Shown here in pieces: positions 54,562-63,966 of a stretch of DNA of 64,000 bases (its first letter is position 1; every line of letters begins with the position of its first letter). The DNA lies in assembly GCA_900553065.1 (NCBI GenBank), contig USBZ01000001.1, positions 1 through 64,000 of the forward strand, given 5' to 3'. This DNA comes from an uncultured Desulfovibrio sp. GTDB taxonomy: Bacteria; Desulfobacterota; Desulfovibrionia; Desulfovibrionales; Desulfovibrionaceae. A program made the position numbers and the translations under genes. The notes below the pieces were generated by a model, which had not been told where the DNA came from, did no database searches, and worked only from the letters and a program-made list of their open reading frames with translations.

Positions 54562-55923
54562 TCAGAAAGCACGCGCTATGGAAGAAAGATTCGCCCGCGC
54601 CATGAGGGCGGCGCAGCAGCGCTCCGCATCCTCAAGCGTCTTCTTCAGATCCAGCGTCCGGAACATTCTGTCGCGGTACAGGAATCTTCCGTCCACCATG
54701 GTGTGCACCACATTCTCTCTCGTGGCCTGATACACCACCCTTTCCACGGGATCACGCCCGCAGGCGGGAAGAGAGTGCGGCATATCCATGTCCAGCACCG
54801 CAAGGTCGGCCTTTCTGCCCGGCTCAAGAGAACCGAGTTCATCCGCCTGCCCCAGAGCCGCCGCCCCGCCGAGCGTGGCGAGTTCCAGCGCCTGCATGGC
54901 GGGCATGGCCTTCGGATCATGGGTAAGCGCCTTCTGAAGAATCGAGGCCAGTCTCACTTCCAGGAGTCCGTCCATGTGATTGTGCGCGCCGTCGAGTCCG
55001 AGCGCCATGCTGACGCCGCGGGACTTCAGTTCCGCTACGGGAGCGATGCCGGACGCGAGCTTGGTATTCGACGACGGACAGTGAACGACATGGGTGCCCG
55101 TGTCGGCCAGAATACGCTTCTCATCCTCGTCGAGCCAGATGCAGTGCGCAAGGATCACGTCCTCACCGGTGTAGCCGATACGGTCGAGGTAACGGACGTT
55201 GCGTTCATGGCAGCGCGCTTCCACCAGCGCGATTTCGCCGAGATTTTCCGAAGCGTGGGTATGCAGGCGCAGGCCGTTCTGCCGGGCAAGATCGCGTGCG
55301 GAAAAAAGCAGCTTTTCCGAACAGGACGGCACGAAACGCGGAGCCACGGCGTAGCGCAGGCGTCCGTTCTCCGCCATGTGCCAGCGGCGGATGAGGCGCT
55401 CGGTCTCGCGCAGGCAGACGGCGGCATCTTCCCGCATGAGCAGGGGCAGATCGTCGCCCATGTCCATCATGCACTTGCCGAAAAGACCGCGCATGCCGGT
55501 TTCGGCCATGACCTCAAACACGGCATCCTCATGCTGCGTGGTTCCCATGTCGATGATCGCGGTCGTACCGCTGCGGATCAGCTCCATGGCGGCCAGTCTG
55601 GCCGAAGCCGCATTGCTTTCCGCCGTGTGCGCGGCTTCCAGGGGCCATGTGCGCTCGCGCAGCCACTCCATGAGTGCAAGATCGTCGCACAACCCGCGGA
55701 ACATGGCCTGAGTGACGTGCATGTGCGACTGAACAAGGCCGGGGATCACGATCATGCCGTGCAGGTCCACGACTTCCGTATCCTCATCGGGTCGGAAAGC
55801 CTCCCCGTCGCCGCGCGGCATCACGGCGGCTATCCGGTCGTCTTCCACCAGAATATCGGCCCGGAGCACGCTCCGTTCCCTGTTCATGGTGATGACGAGA
55901 CCGTCCGCAAGAAGCGTCTTCAT
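54562..55923 (-). CDS. Amidohydrolase, adenosine/SAH deaminase-like
   Basis: A 453-residue amidohydrolase of the MtaD/TrzN/SsnA class: N-terminal VITMNRERSV, metal motif LVQSHMHVTQAMFRG, HTHASENLGE, ILAHCIWLDEDE, CPSSNTKLASG and LGLDGAHNHMDG, ending in the ELGSLEPGRKADLAVLD beta domain. Members deaminate S-adenosylhomocysteine, 5'-methylthioadenosine, 5'-deoxyadenosine or guanine-like compounds. The metal ligands look intact, so it should be active. The ATG at 55923 overlaps the lgt stop (ATGA), so the two are coupled; the longer frame is a run-on into lgt. Confidence 0.9.
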   Translation of the reverse strand: MKTLLADGLVITMNRERSVLRADILVEDDRIAAVMPRGDGEAFRPDEDTEVVDLHGMIVIPGLVQSHMHVTQAMFRGLCDDLALMEWLRERTWPLEAAHTAESNAASARLAAMELIRSGTTAIIDMGTTQHEDAVFEVMAETGMRGLFGKCMMDMGDDLPLLMREDAAVCLRETERLIRRWHMAENGRLRYAVAPRFVPSCSEKLLFSARDLARQNGLRLHTHASENLGEIALVEARCHERNVRYLDRIGYTGEDVILAHCIWLDEDEKRILADTGTHVVHCPSSNTKLASGIAPVAELKSRGVSMALGLDGAHNHMDGLLEVRLASILQKALTHDPKAMPAMQALELATLGGAAALGQADELGSLEPGRKADLAVLDMDMPHSLPACGRDPVERVVYQATRENVVHTMVDGRFLYRDRMFRTLDLKKTLEDAERCCAALMARANLSSIARAF

Positions 55924-56705
55924 GCCTTCTGCTCCGAACGATGCGCCCGGATGATCAGCCACAGTCCCGCCAGAAGCAGGGGCAGGCAGAGAATCTGCCC
56001 CATCGTGACCCATCCGGCAAAAAGATAGCCGAGCTGCGCGTCGGGCACACGGAAAAATTCCACGATGATGCGGCTTACGGCATAGAGCACGCCGAAAAGA
56101 CCGGCCACTGCTCCGCGAGGTCTGGGCTTCGAGGAATATATCCACAGAATGATGAACATGAGCACGCCTTCAAGCCCGGCTTCATACAGCTGGGAAGGGT
56201 GCCGGGGAAGAGGCCCTGCGCCGGGGAAAATCATGCCCAGAGCGCTGTCCGTCACCTTGCCCCAGAGTTCGGCATTGATGAAATTGCCGATGCGACCGAA
56301 GAAAAGCCCCGTAGGCACGAGCGGCGCCACGAAGTCCAGAATCCCCAGCAGACTCATGCCGTTTCTGCGCCCCCAGAGCCAGCTTGCCGTCACCACGCCG
56401 ATGAGGCCGCCGTGGAAGGACATACCGCCGTTCCAGACGCGGAAGATTTCCATGGGATCGGCCAGATAGACGGAAAGATCATAGAAAAGCACATAGCCGA
56501 GTCTTGCGCCGAGAATGACGCCGAGCATGGCCCAGGTAACAAAATCGTCCACCTTGTCGGCCGTCCAGGACGACCAGGGACGGGAAGCACGGAAGCGGCC
56601 CAGCAGCCATCCGGCCAGAAAGGCGAACACATACATCAGACCGTACCAGTGCAGCTGCAGCGGTCCGATAGAGAATGCCACGGGATCTATGGTAGGATAT
56701 TGCAT
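55920..56705 (-). CDS. lgt: Prolipoprotein diacylglyceryl transferase
   Basis: A 261-residue seven-helix inner-membrane enzyme that adds diacylglycerol to the lipobox cysteine of prolipoproteins. The signature GRIGNFINAELWG is present, with YGLMYVFAFLAGWLLG and the invariant His in MSFHGGLIG. AAGGAG lies before the ATG. It is coupled to the deaminase gene by a four-base overlap. Confidence 0.95.
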   Translation of the reverse strand: MQYPTIDPVAFSIGPLQLHWYGLMYVFAFLAGWLLGRFRASRPWSSWTADKVDDFVTWAMLGVILGARLGYVLFYDLSVYLADPMEIFRVWNGGMSFHGGLIGVVTASWLWGRRNGMSLLGILDFVAPLVPTGLFFGRIGNFINAELWGKVTDSALGMIFPGAGPLPRHPSQLYEAGLEGVLMFIILWIYSSKPRPRGAVAGLFGVLYAVSRIIVEFFRVPDAQLGYLFAGWVTMGQILCLPLLLAGLWLIIRAHRSEQKA

Positions 56706-57122
56706 CTTGTTCTCCTTGCTCCGCGCTCCTTAGCATAAAAGGAGGGGACAGACCAGAGGCGCCCCGGAGGAGCAGACGCCGGAGTGCGCAAGCCGCCATG
56801 TCTTCCGTAACATCCTGCCCGGTCACGCCTCCCGTTCCCATGATAAAAACGGAGCCCTTCATCCGGACAAGTCATGACGCGCAGGTCCTCTCAAAAAAAT
56901 ATTCAAAAGAAGAATCCTCTCGATTCTCAAAGCGACATCTTTCCCGGGCGGATGGTAAAAAAAAGCCTGCAGGCGGAACCCGCCGGAGATCCGGCAGGCC
57001 TCCGCTCCGGAGGTCGCGCCCCGATAAACGCAGCGCCCTCCCTCCAGATCCCCGGTACAAAAAAGCCTTTACGCAACCACATGTCTACGCTACTTCCGAA
57101 GAAAAAACATGAAGGAGCCGTC
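56706..57122. other. Divergent intergenic region lgt/VKOR-like
   Basis: About 415 bases between divergent genes. The VKOR-like frame stays open upstream to 56874, but the residues are not protein-like. Around 56970-57010 the sequence contains GCAGG...CCGGC repeats able to fold. No gene recognised. Confidence 0.45.
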
Positions 57123-58187
57123 ATGCCCAGAAGCACACGTCCCATTCCTCTTGCGGCCGCAGCAGCATGCCTTGCAGGCCTTCTCTTCTGCCTGTGGGTC
57201 TTTTTTACCGGGGGTCGTTCGCTGTGCCTGACCGACGGCTGCGTGCTGTTTCAGGATTTCCGGCTGGCAGGCATTTCGCTCTGGCAGGCCGGGGCTGTGC
57301 TGTTCGCCGCACTCCTTGCCCTCACGCTGCTGCGCCTTTCCCGCATCGCTCTTCTTCTCGCCACGCTGGCGCTGGCCGCAGACGTCGTTCTGCTCTGCAT
57401 CATGCTCTTCACGGCTCCCTGCGTGAACTGTCTCATCGTAGCTTCGCTTATCGCCCTCTCCTTTGTGACCTTCCGCAGGGCGAAGGAGCCTGCCCCCAGG
57501 GAGCGCTCGCCGCTGCTCGTGCTGTGGTCGGTTCTTCTCATCATTGATCTCGGCGGCGTGCTGCGCGATCTTGCCGAGCCATGGTCTCCGCTCGAATCCG
57601 GCAGCGAAGCCTCCGTACAGATTTACTTTTCTCCCAGCTGCCCCGCGTGCCGTACCCTTCTTGAACACGCCGACGGCCTCACCGACGCCGCCTGGTATCC
57701 CGTTGCCGAAAACGAACGGGACATTCTGGTCATTGCGGCCATGACAAAGTATCTGGAAAAGGGACTTTCCATGGCCAAGGCCGTGGAAGAAGCCGACGAA
57801 AGCGTGCCCTTCGTTGCCGAGGGTGAATCAAGATTCAGCCTCAGCCTGCTGAGACCCGACAGATTGCTCCTTCAGGTACGCCTGTGGCGCAACCATGCCC
57901 ATGTGCTCGGCGCCGGATCCGACCGCCTGCCCTTCCTGGAATTCAAGGGCCTGCCCGCTTTTCTTATGGATGCGCCGGAGCCTGAGGCCGACGAAGTTGC
58001 GCCCGGAGAAGCCTACCCGGCGCCCGATTTTGTCCTGCCCGGACAGCACGATATCCCGTCCATTCCCGGCCTCAACGTGGCCGGATTCTGCGACGGATCC
58101 GGGGAAACGCCCTGCGAAGACGGCACAACGGAGGCTCCCTCCCATGGTCTCATAGATACAAGCGGCATGATTCCGCAGGGTTCATAA
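57123..58187 (+). CDS. VKOR-like membrane protein fused to a thioredoxin-like domain
   Basis: A 354-residue protein. Four or so membrane helices in residues 8-115 carry the cysteine layout of vitamin K epoxide reductase homologues: a loop pair, Cys35 and Cys40 (SLCLTDGC), and a helix CxxC, Cys100 and Cys103 (APCVNC). A further membrane helix is followed by a thioredoxin-like domain with IYFSPSCPACRTL (Cys173, Cys176). Bacterial VKOR proteins re-oxidise DsbA-like partners with quinone, and VKOR-thioredoxin fusions are known. The match is by pattern only and the C-terminal 80 residues are unusual. The ATG at 57123 follows AAGGAGCCGTC. Confidence 0.65.
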   Translation: MPRSTRPIPLAAAAACLAGLLFCLWVFFTGGRSLCLTDGCVLFQDFRLAGISLWQAGAVLFAALLALTLLRLSRIALLLATLALAADVVLLCIMLFTAPCVNCLIVASLIALSFVTFRRAKEPAPRERSPLLVLWSVLLIIDLGGVLRDLAEPWSPLESGSEASVQIYFSPSCPACRTLLEHADGLTDAAWYPVAENERDILVIAAMTKYLEKGLSMAKAVEEADESVPFVAEGESRFSLSLLRPDRLLLQVRLWRNHAHVLGAGSDRLPFLEFKGLPAFLMDAPEPEADEVAPGEAYPAPDFVLPGQHDIPSIPGLNVAGFCDGSGETPCEDGTTEAPSHGLIDTSGMIPQGS

Positions 58188-58342
58188 ACGTTCATTTTTT
58201 TTCAATGCGCCGACATTGCAGGAAAAAACGCGGTAATAAGCAATAATGCCGACTTGTCTACCAGCAAAAGTTAAGCTAATCTCTGCCAAATTAGCGGCCG
58301 TTTTCCGGCCATGTCTTTTCACCATTATTCACGCAGGCGTAC

Positions 58343-58909
58343 ATGGATATCACAGAACTGTGCAGCAATCAGCGCGAAGCGCTGACGGAGCGCTGGGTCA
58401 ATCGATTCTTCGCCACCTATCCGCTTGACAGCAAGGGGTTCATGCGGACACGGCGGGATCGTTTCGCCAATCCCGTGGGAGAAACGACGCGCATGGCGGC
58501 GGGCATTCTCTTCGATGCCGTCATCGGCAAGGATGCCGATCCTGCCGCCGTAAAACAGGCGCTTCACGATCTCATCTGGATCCGCGCCGTGCAGGACATG
58601 CCGCCCTCGAAAGCCGTGGGCGCGCTGTATCTGCTCAAGGAGATTCTGCGCAGCGACGTGCTGCCTGAATGCCTGAAACCGGAACATTCCGGTTCTTCCG
58701 TCCTGAACGACTATCTCGCCGTGGAGTCCAGAATCGACACGCTCGGCCTCATGGCGCTCGATATGTACTGCGAGGCGCGGGAACGCGTGTTCAGGATCAG
58801 AGTGGAGGAAGTCAAGCGAAGCCAGTCGCAGGTGATACGTCTGGCCAAGCTTCGGAGGGAGCAGGCGGAATCTGCTCCTGAAACTGAAAATCGAGGGGTA
58901 GAGGAATGA
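58343..58909 (+). CDS. RsbRD N-terminal domain-like protein
   Basis: A 188-residue helical cytoplasmic protein resembling the RsbRD-N sensor domain (globin-like fold of stressosome RsbR proteins), without a STAS domain. A gene of this type precedes dsrMKJOP in Desulfovibrio. Its stop codon overlaps the dsrM start (ATGA), so it is translationally coupled to the operon. The C-terminal 40 residues look like a coiled helix (EEVKRSQSQVIRLAKLRREQ). It may be an assembly factor or a signal-responsive partner for DsrM; its function is not established. Confidence 0.8.
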   Translation: MDITELCSNQREALTERWVNRFFATYPLDSKGFMRTRRDRFANPVGETTRMAAGILFDAVIGKDADPAAVKQALHDLIWIRAVQDMPPSKAVGALYLLKEILRSDVLPECLKPEHSGSSVLNDYLAVESRIDTLGLMALDMYCEARERVFRIRVEEVKRSQSQVIRLAKLRREQAESAPETENRGVEE

Positions 58910-59919
58910 CCATCGCATTTGCGGCCACTCTGCTTATCCTTTTCATAGGATGGGCGGGGTCAGCACTTGGCCTGCAGTATCTGCTCGGCGTGATCTTACC
59001 GCTGGTAGCGGGTGCTGTGTTCATCATCGGCTTCATCTGGAAGATCGTTCGCTGGGCTAAATCGCCCGTACCGTTCGCCATTCCCACAGTGGCCGGTCAG
59101 CAGCGCTCTCTGGACTGGATAAAGCCCAACCGTCTCGAATGCCCTTGGACCACGCCCGCCGTCGTCGGCCGCATGATCCTTGAGGTGTTCGCCTTCCGGT
59201 CGCTGTTCCGCAACACCCGCGCGGAACGCACCACCATCGACGGCACGCCGCGCGTCACCTATTTTTCCAACAAGTGGCTCTGGGTGTTCGCCCTGCTGTT
59301 CCACTACAGCATGCTGGTGATCATCATCCGTCATGCCCGCTTCTTCCTTGACCCCGTGCCGGTCTGCATTGCGGTCATCGAATTCGTGGACGGCGTGTTC
59401 CAGGTGGGCGCCCCGCGCTTCTATCTGACCGACGCCTTCATTCTCGCCGGTCTCGCCTTCCTGCTGCTGCGCCGCGTGTGCACGGAAAAGCTCCGCTACA
59501 TCTCGCTGCCTGCCGACTACTTTGCGCTGTTCCTGCTCCTTGCCATTGCCGGCTCCGGCATCTGCATGCGCTACATCTCCAAGGTGGACATCAATCAGGC
59601 GAAGGAAGTCATCATGGGTCTTGCCACGCTGCAGCCCGTTGATCCTTCCGGCCTCGGTTCCATGTTCTTCATTCATGTGACCCTGGTGAGCGCCCTGCTC
59701 ATCTACTTCCCCTTCTCCAAGCTGATGCACATGGGCGGCGTGTTCATGAGCCCCACCCGCAACATGAAGTGCAACACCCGCGAAGAGAGACACGTGAATC
59801 CCTGGAATCCGCCCAAGAGCTACCATACCTACGCTGAATATGAAGATGATTTCCGCGACGCGATGGTTGAGGCCGGCATCCCTGTAGAAAAGCAGCCTGA
59901 ACCCAAGACGGAAGCCTAA
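58906..59919 (+). CDS. dsrM: DsrM, membrane cytochrome b of DsrMKJOP
   Basis: A 337-residue NarI-like integral membrane protein with about six helices; His residues in the helices (FHYSMLVIIIRHARFF, FIHVTLVSALLIYF) are candidate ligands of two b hemes. It moves quinol electrons to DsrK. GAGGA lies right before the ATG, which overlaps the end of the RsbRD-like gene. First of the five dsrMKJOP genes. Confidence 0.95.
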   Translation: MTIAFAATLLILFIGWAGSALGLQYLLGVILPLVAGAVFIIGFIWKIVRWAKSPVPFAIPTVAGQQRSLDWIKPNRLECPWTTPAVVGRMILEVFAFRSLFRNTRAERTTIDGTPRVTYFSNKWLWVFALLFHYSMLVIIIRHARFFLDPVPVCIAVIEFVDGVFQVGAPRFYLTDAFILAGLAFLLLRRVCTEKLRYISLPADYFALFLLLAIAGSGICMRYISKVDINQAKEVIMGLATLQPVDPSGLGSMFFIHVTLVSALLIYFPFSKLMHMGGVFMSPTRNMKCNTREERHVNPWNPPKSYHTYAEYEDDFRDAMVEAGIPVEKQPEPKTEA

Positions 59920-59932
59920 GGAGTTACTGGTC

Positions 59933-61567
59933 ATGGCAAAAATGCCCACACCCGAAGAATTGCTGGCGGCCACGCCCGCTTCCTTCCCCAAAGAGGGTTG
60001 GATGGACACCAAGCCGGATTTCCATCCCGGCAGCTTCTGCTATCCCGCCAAGACGGAAATACTGAAAGGTCTCGGCTTCGAGAACGCCCATGACTGGGCT
60101 CCCGACAGCGAAGACTGGGAACTGCCCGAGAACTGGGAAGACATCATTCACAATTCCCTGCAGGACGCCCTGAACAAGCATCGTTCGCTCAAGGTCTTCA
60201 TGGACTGCTGCGTGCGCTGCGGCGCCTGCGCCGACAAGTGCCACTTCTTCATCGGCACCAACGACCCCAAGAACATGCCCGTGCTGCGCGCCGAGCTTCT
60301 GCGCTCCGTGTACCGCAAGGACTTCACCACGGCCGGTCGTCTCCTCGGAAAGTATGCCGGCGCCCGCAAGCTGGACAAGAACGTCATCAAGGAATGGTTC
60401 ATCTATTTCTACCAGTGCACGGAATGCCGCCGCTGCTCCCTGTTCTGCCCCTACGGCATCGATACCGCGGAAATCACGGTCATCGTGCGCCAGATGCTGC
60501 TCGACCTCGGTCTCGGCATCCACTGGATCATGAACTCGGTCAACGACTGTAACCGCACCGGCAACCACCTCGGCGTCCAGCCTCATTCCATGCGCGAAAT
60601 CGTGGAATTCCTCTGCGACGACATCGAGACCATCACCGGCATCCGCGTTGATCCGCCGTGGAACGAAAAGGGCCATGAAGTCATCTTCATCACGCCCTCC
60701 GGCGACTACTTCGCCGACCCCGGCATCTACACCTTCATGGGATACCTCATGCTGTTCCATGAAATCGGCCTGGACTACACCCTGTCCACCTACGCTTCCG
60801 AAGGCGGCAACTTCGGCTCCTTCGTGTCCTTCGACGTGGCCAAGAAGCTCAACGCCAAGATGTACGCGGAAGCCGAACGCCTCGGCGTGAAGTGGATCCT
60901 CGGCGGCGAATGCGGTCACATGTGGCGCGTGGTGAACCAGTACATGGCCACCTACAACGGTCCCACTCCCTCCAACATGGAAGTGCCCGTTTCCCCCATC
61001 ACCGGCACGGTGTTCAAGAACGCCGCCGCCACCAAGATGGTGCACATCGCCGAATTCACGGCCGACCTCATCAAGCACAACAAGCTCAATCTGCGCCCCG
61101 AGCGCAACAACCACATCATCACCACCTGGCACGACTCCTGCAACCCCGCCCGTGCCATGGGTCTCCTCGAAGAGCCCCGCTACATCCTCAAGCACGTGTG
61201 CAACAACTTCGTGGAAATGCCCGAGCACACCATCCGTGAAGAAACCTTCTGCTGCGGTTCCGGCTCCGGTCTGAACGCCGAAGAAATCATGGATCAGCGT
61301 CTGCGCGGCGGTTTCCCGCGTGCCAACGCCCTGCGCTATGTGCATGACACCAAGGGCGTGAACTGGATGGGCTGCGTCTGCGCCCTCGACCGTGCGGCTC
61401 TGCCTCCGCTCGTCGACTACTGGGTGCCCGGCGTCACCGTCAGCGGCCTGCACGAACTCGTAGCCAACGCTCTGGTGATGAAGGGCGAAATTCCCCGCAC
61501 CATGGATCTGCGTCAGGAAGATCTGCCCTTCCCCGATGAAGATCCTGCCGCCTCGGAGGAAGCATAA
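59933..61567 (+). CDS. dsrK: DsrK, HdrD-like catalytic subunit
   Basis: A 544-residue iron-sulfur protein on the cytoplasmic face. Two 4Fe-4S sets, CCVRCGACADKCHFF and CTECRRCSLFCPYG, are followed by a CCG domain (HDSCNPARAMG, ETFCCGSGSGLNAEE) for a noncubane cluster. It is the probable site where the DsrC trisulfide is reduced. AAGGAG lies before the ATG; its stop is immediately followed by the dsrJ ATG. Confidence 0.96.
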   Translation: MAKMPTPEELLAATPASFPKEGWMDTKPDFHPGSFCYPAKTEILKGLGFENAHDWAPDSEDWELPENWEDIIHNSLQDALNKHRSLKVFMDCCVRCGACADKCHFFIGTNDPKNMPVLRAELLRSVYRKDFTTAGRLLGKYAGARKLDKNVIKEWFIYFYQCTECRRCSLFCPYGIDTAEITVIVRQMLLDLGLGIHWIMNSVNDCNRTGNHLGVQPHSMREIVEFLCDDIETITGIRVDPPWNEKGHEVIFITPSGDYFADPGIYTFMGYLMLFHEIGLDYTLSTYASEGGNFGSFVSFDVAKKLNAKMYAEAERLGVKWILGGECGHMWRVVNQYMATYNGPTPSNMEVPVSPITGTVFKNAAATKMVHIAEFTADLIKHNKLNLRPERNNHIITTWHDSCNPARAMGLLEEPRYILKHVCNNFVEMPEHTIREETFCCGSGSGLNAEEIMDQRLRGGFPRANALRYVHDTKGVNWMGCVCALDRAALPPLVDYWVPGVTVSGLHELVANALVMKGEIPRTMDLRQEDLPFPDEDPAASEEA

Positions 61568-61984
61568 ATGTATAACGCAAAATTCGTCATCCCCGGCATC
61601 ATCGTCTTCGCCGGGCTGTTCACCGCGCCTTTCTGGATCAATATGCTTTCTTCCGGACATGAAGAGGTCAAGGTGGAGCTTCCTACGGAACCCGTCACCT
61701 TCTTCGGCGAAGAACGCAGCCAGTGCGTGGAACCCAGAGAATGGATGGCCGCCAATCACATGGAACTGCTCATTGAGTGGCGCGACCAGGCCCTGCGCGA
61801 AGGAAAGCGCATCTATGTCGCTTCCGACGGCAAGAAATGGGAAACCAGTCTGCAGAATACCTGCATGGCCTGCCACAGCAACAAGGCCGAATTCTGCGAC
61901 AAGTGCCACAACGCCAACAGCGTGAACCCGTACTGCTGGGACTGCCACGTCGTACCCCAGGGGAACAATCATGATTTCGAGTAG
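61568..61984 (+). CDS. dsrJ: DsrJ, periplasmic triheme cytochrome c
   Basis: A 138-residue protein with one N-terminal membrane anchor (uncleaved signal) and three CxxCH heme sites near the C-terminus: CMACH, CDKCH and CWDCH. The periplasmic domain belongs to the DsrMKJOP complex; what it exchanges electrons with is not settled. Starts directly after the dsrK stop (TAAATG) and overlaps dsrO by 14 bases. Confidence 0.95.
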   Translation: MYNAKFVIPGIIVFAGLFTAPFWINMLSSGHEEVKVELPTEPVTFFGEERSQCVEPREWMAANHMELLIEWRDQALREGKRIYVASDGKKWETSLQNTCMACHSNKAEFCDKCHNANSVNPYCWDCHVVPQGNNHDFE

Positions 61985-62729
61985 ACGTTATTTTCTCAAG
62001 GTCGCAGGCCTGTCCACCTTCGCCCTGGCCGCCGGAGCGGCCCGTGCCGAAGCGGCCGAGGCCTCCTATGAAGCCTATCCCGAGGGTCTGAAGGCCAAGC
62101 GCTGGGCCATGGTCATCGATACCCGTCGCATCCAGACGGTGGAAGACATGCGCCCCATCGTGGAAGCCTGCCATAAGGAGCACAATGTGCCCGACGTGCC
62201 CGCTCCCCGTGAAATCAAGTGGATCTGGGACGACACCTTCGAACACGCCTTTGCCAACGACCCCGATCCCATGCTGCCGGAAAACGTGGAAAACCGCCGC
62301 TTTTTCCTGCTCTGCAACCACTGCACCAATCCTTCCTGCGTGCGCGTCTGCCCCGCCGGCGCCACCTACAAGACGGAAGGCGGACTCGTGGCCATCGACT
62401 ATCACCGCTGCGTAGGCTGCCGTTTCTGCATGGCCGCCTGCCCCTACGGCTCCAGAAGCTTCAACTTCATGGATCCCCGCGAGCACCTCAAGGACCTGAA
62501 TCCCGACTACCCCACCCGCATGCGCGGCGTGGTGGAAAAGTGCACCTTCTGCGCCGAACGCCTGGAAAAGGGTCTCATGCCCGCCTGCGTCGAGGCCTCC
62601 AACGGCGCCATCATCTTCGGTGATCTCAACGACCCGAACTCCAACGTGCGCCGCGCCCTCGCCAAGAACTTCAGCATTCGCCGCAGACCCGAACTGGGCA
62701 CCGATCCCGGCGTCTATTACATCATCTAG
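61971..62729 (+). CDS. dsrO: DsrO, periplasmic ferredoxin-like subunit
   Basis: A 252-residue protein with a twin-arginine signal (SSRRYFLKVAG) and multiple 4Fe-4S cysteine sets: CNHCTNPSCVRVCP, CVGCRFCMAACPYG and CTFCAERLEKGLMPAC. It is exported by Tat and passes electrons between DsrJ and DsrP on the periplasmic side. GGGGA lies upstream of the ATG, inside the dsrJ end. Confidence 0.95.
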   Translation: MISSRRYFLKVAGLSTFALAAGAARAEAAEASYEAYPEGLKAKRWAMVIDTRRIQTVEDMRPIVEACHKEHNVPDVPAPREIKWIWDDTFEHAFANDPDPMLPENVENRRFFLLCNHCTNPSCVRVCPAGATYKTEGGLVAIDYHRCVGCRFCMAACPYGSRSFNFMDPREHLKDLNPDYPTRMRGVVEKCTFCAERLEKGLMPACVEASNGAIIFGDLNDPNSNVRRALAKNFSIRRRPELGTDPGVYYII

Positions 62730-62738
62730 GAGGGAACC

Positions 62739-63917
62739 ATGGTTGAAAAAGTTCTCAAGGGTTCTCCCAAGTACTACATGTGGCTGATCTTCCTGCTGGC
62801 CATCATAGGATACGCCTTCATCGTCTATGTGTTCCAGCTCATCTACGGTCTGCAGATGACCGGTCTTACCCGCAACACGTCCTGGGGCTTCTACATCGCC
62901 CAGTTCACCTATCTGGTGGGCGTGGCCGCCGCGGCCGTGATGCTGGTGCTTCCCGCCACCTTCCATCACTATCATCCCTACCACCGCGTCATCGTGTTCG
63001 CAGAATTCCTCGCCATCGGCGCGGTCATCATGTGCATGCTCTTCATCGTGGTGGATATGGGCCAGCCGCAGCGTGTGCTGAACATCATTCTGCATCCCAC
63101 GCCGAACTCGGTCATGTTCTGGGACGCCACCGTGCTCTGCGGCTACCTGCTGCTGAATGCGGTCATCGGCTGGACCTCCCTGGAGCATGAAAGTAGTCAT
63201 GTGGCCGTGCCCCGCTGGGTGAAGGTGCTCGTGGTCATCTCCATCTTCTGGGCCTTCTCCATCCACACCGTTACGGCCTTCCTGTACGCAGGTCTCCCCG
63301 GACGTCACTACTGGCTCTCCGCCATCATGGCCGCCCGCTTCCTGGCTTCCGCCTTCTGCGCCGGTCCTTCCATCCTGCTGCTCGCCCTGCTGCTTCTGAA
63401 GCGCCTCACCGGCTTCGATCCCGGCAAGGCCGTGGTGAAGTCCCTGTCCATCACCATCGCCTACGCCATGGGCCTGAACATGTTCTTCTATGTGCTTGAA
63501 CTGTTCACCGCCTTCTACAGCGGCGTTCCCGGTCACGCTCATCCCATCGTGTTCATCTTCAATGGTCACGAAGGACTCAACGTGTGGCTGAACGGCTGGA
63601 TGTGGTTCGCCGTGGTGCTCGCCTTCGCCAGCATCTTCCTGCTTGCCATTCCCAAGTTCCGCAACAACATGAAGATCCTGCCCTGGGCGCTCGTCATGCT
63701 TGTCATCGCTTCCTGGATCGACAAGGGCCTCGGCCTGCTCATCGGCGGCTTCTCCCCCACTCCTTACGAGACCTATGAAGTCTATACTCCCACCTTCTGG
63801 GAAGTCTCCGTCGGTCTCGGCATCTTCGCCGTGGGCGCCCTCGTGGTCACCCTGCTGTGGAAGATCGCCCTTGAAATGAAGCGTGAAGGCGGCGAACCCT
63901 TCGAACTCGCCGAATAA
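62739..63917 (+). CDS. dsrP: DsrP, NrfD-like membrane subunit
   Basis: A 392-residue integral membrane protein with about ten helices, NrfD/PsrC family. It is the second quinone-interacting module of DsrMKJOP, with DsrO. AGGAGG lies before the ATG. Last gene of the operon, followed by a hairpin at the window edge. Confidence 0.95.
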   Translation: MVEKVLKGSPKYYMWLIFLLAIIGYAFIVYVFQLIYGLQMTGLTRNTSWGFYIAQFTYLVGVAAAAVMLVLPATFHHYHPYHRVIVFAEFLAIGAVIMCMLFIVVDMGQPQRVLNIILHPTPNSVMFWDATVLCGYLLLNAVIGWTSLEHESSHVAVPRWVKVLVVISIFWAFSIHTVTAFLYAGLPGRHYWLSAIMAARFLASAFCAGPSILLLALLLLKRLTGFDPGKAVVKSLSITIAYAMGLNMFFYVLELFTAFYSGVPGHAHPIVFIFNGHEGLNVWLNGWMWFAVVLAFASIFLLAIPKFRNNMKILPWALVMLVIASWIDKGLGLLIGGFSPTPYETYEVYTPTFWEVSVGLGIFAVGALVVTLLWKIALEMKREGGEPFELAE

Positions 63918-63966
63918 CGCTTTGCGCGGTACGGCTTCCGCCGTACCTGATACGCAGACATGAAAA

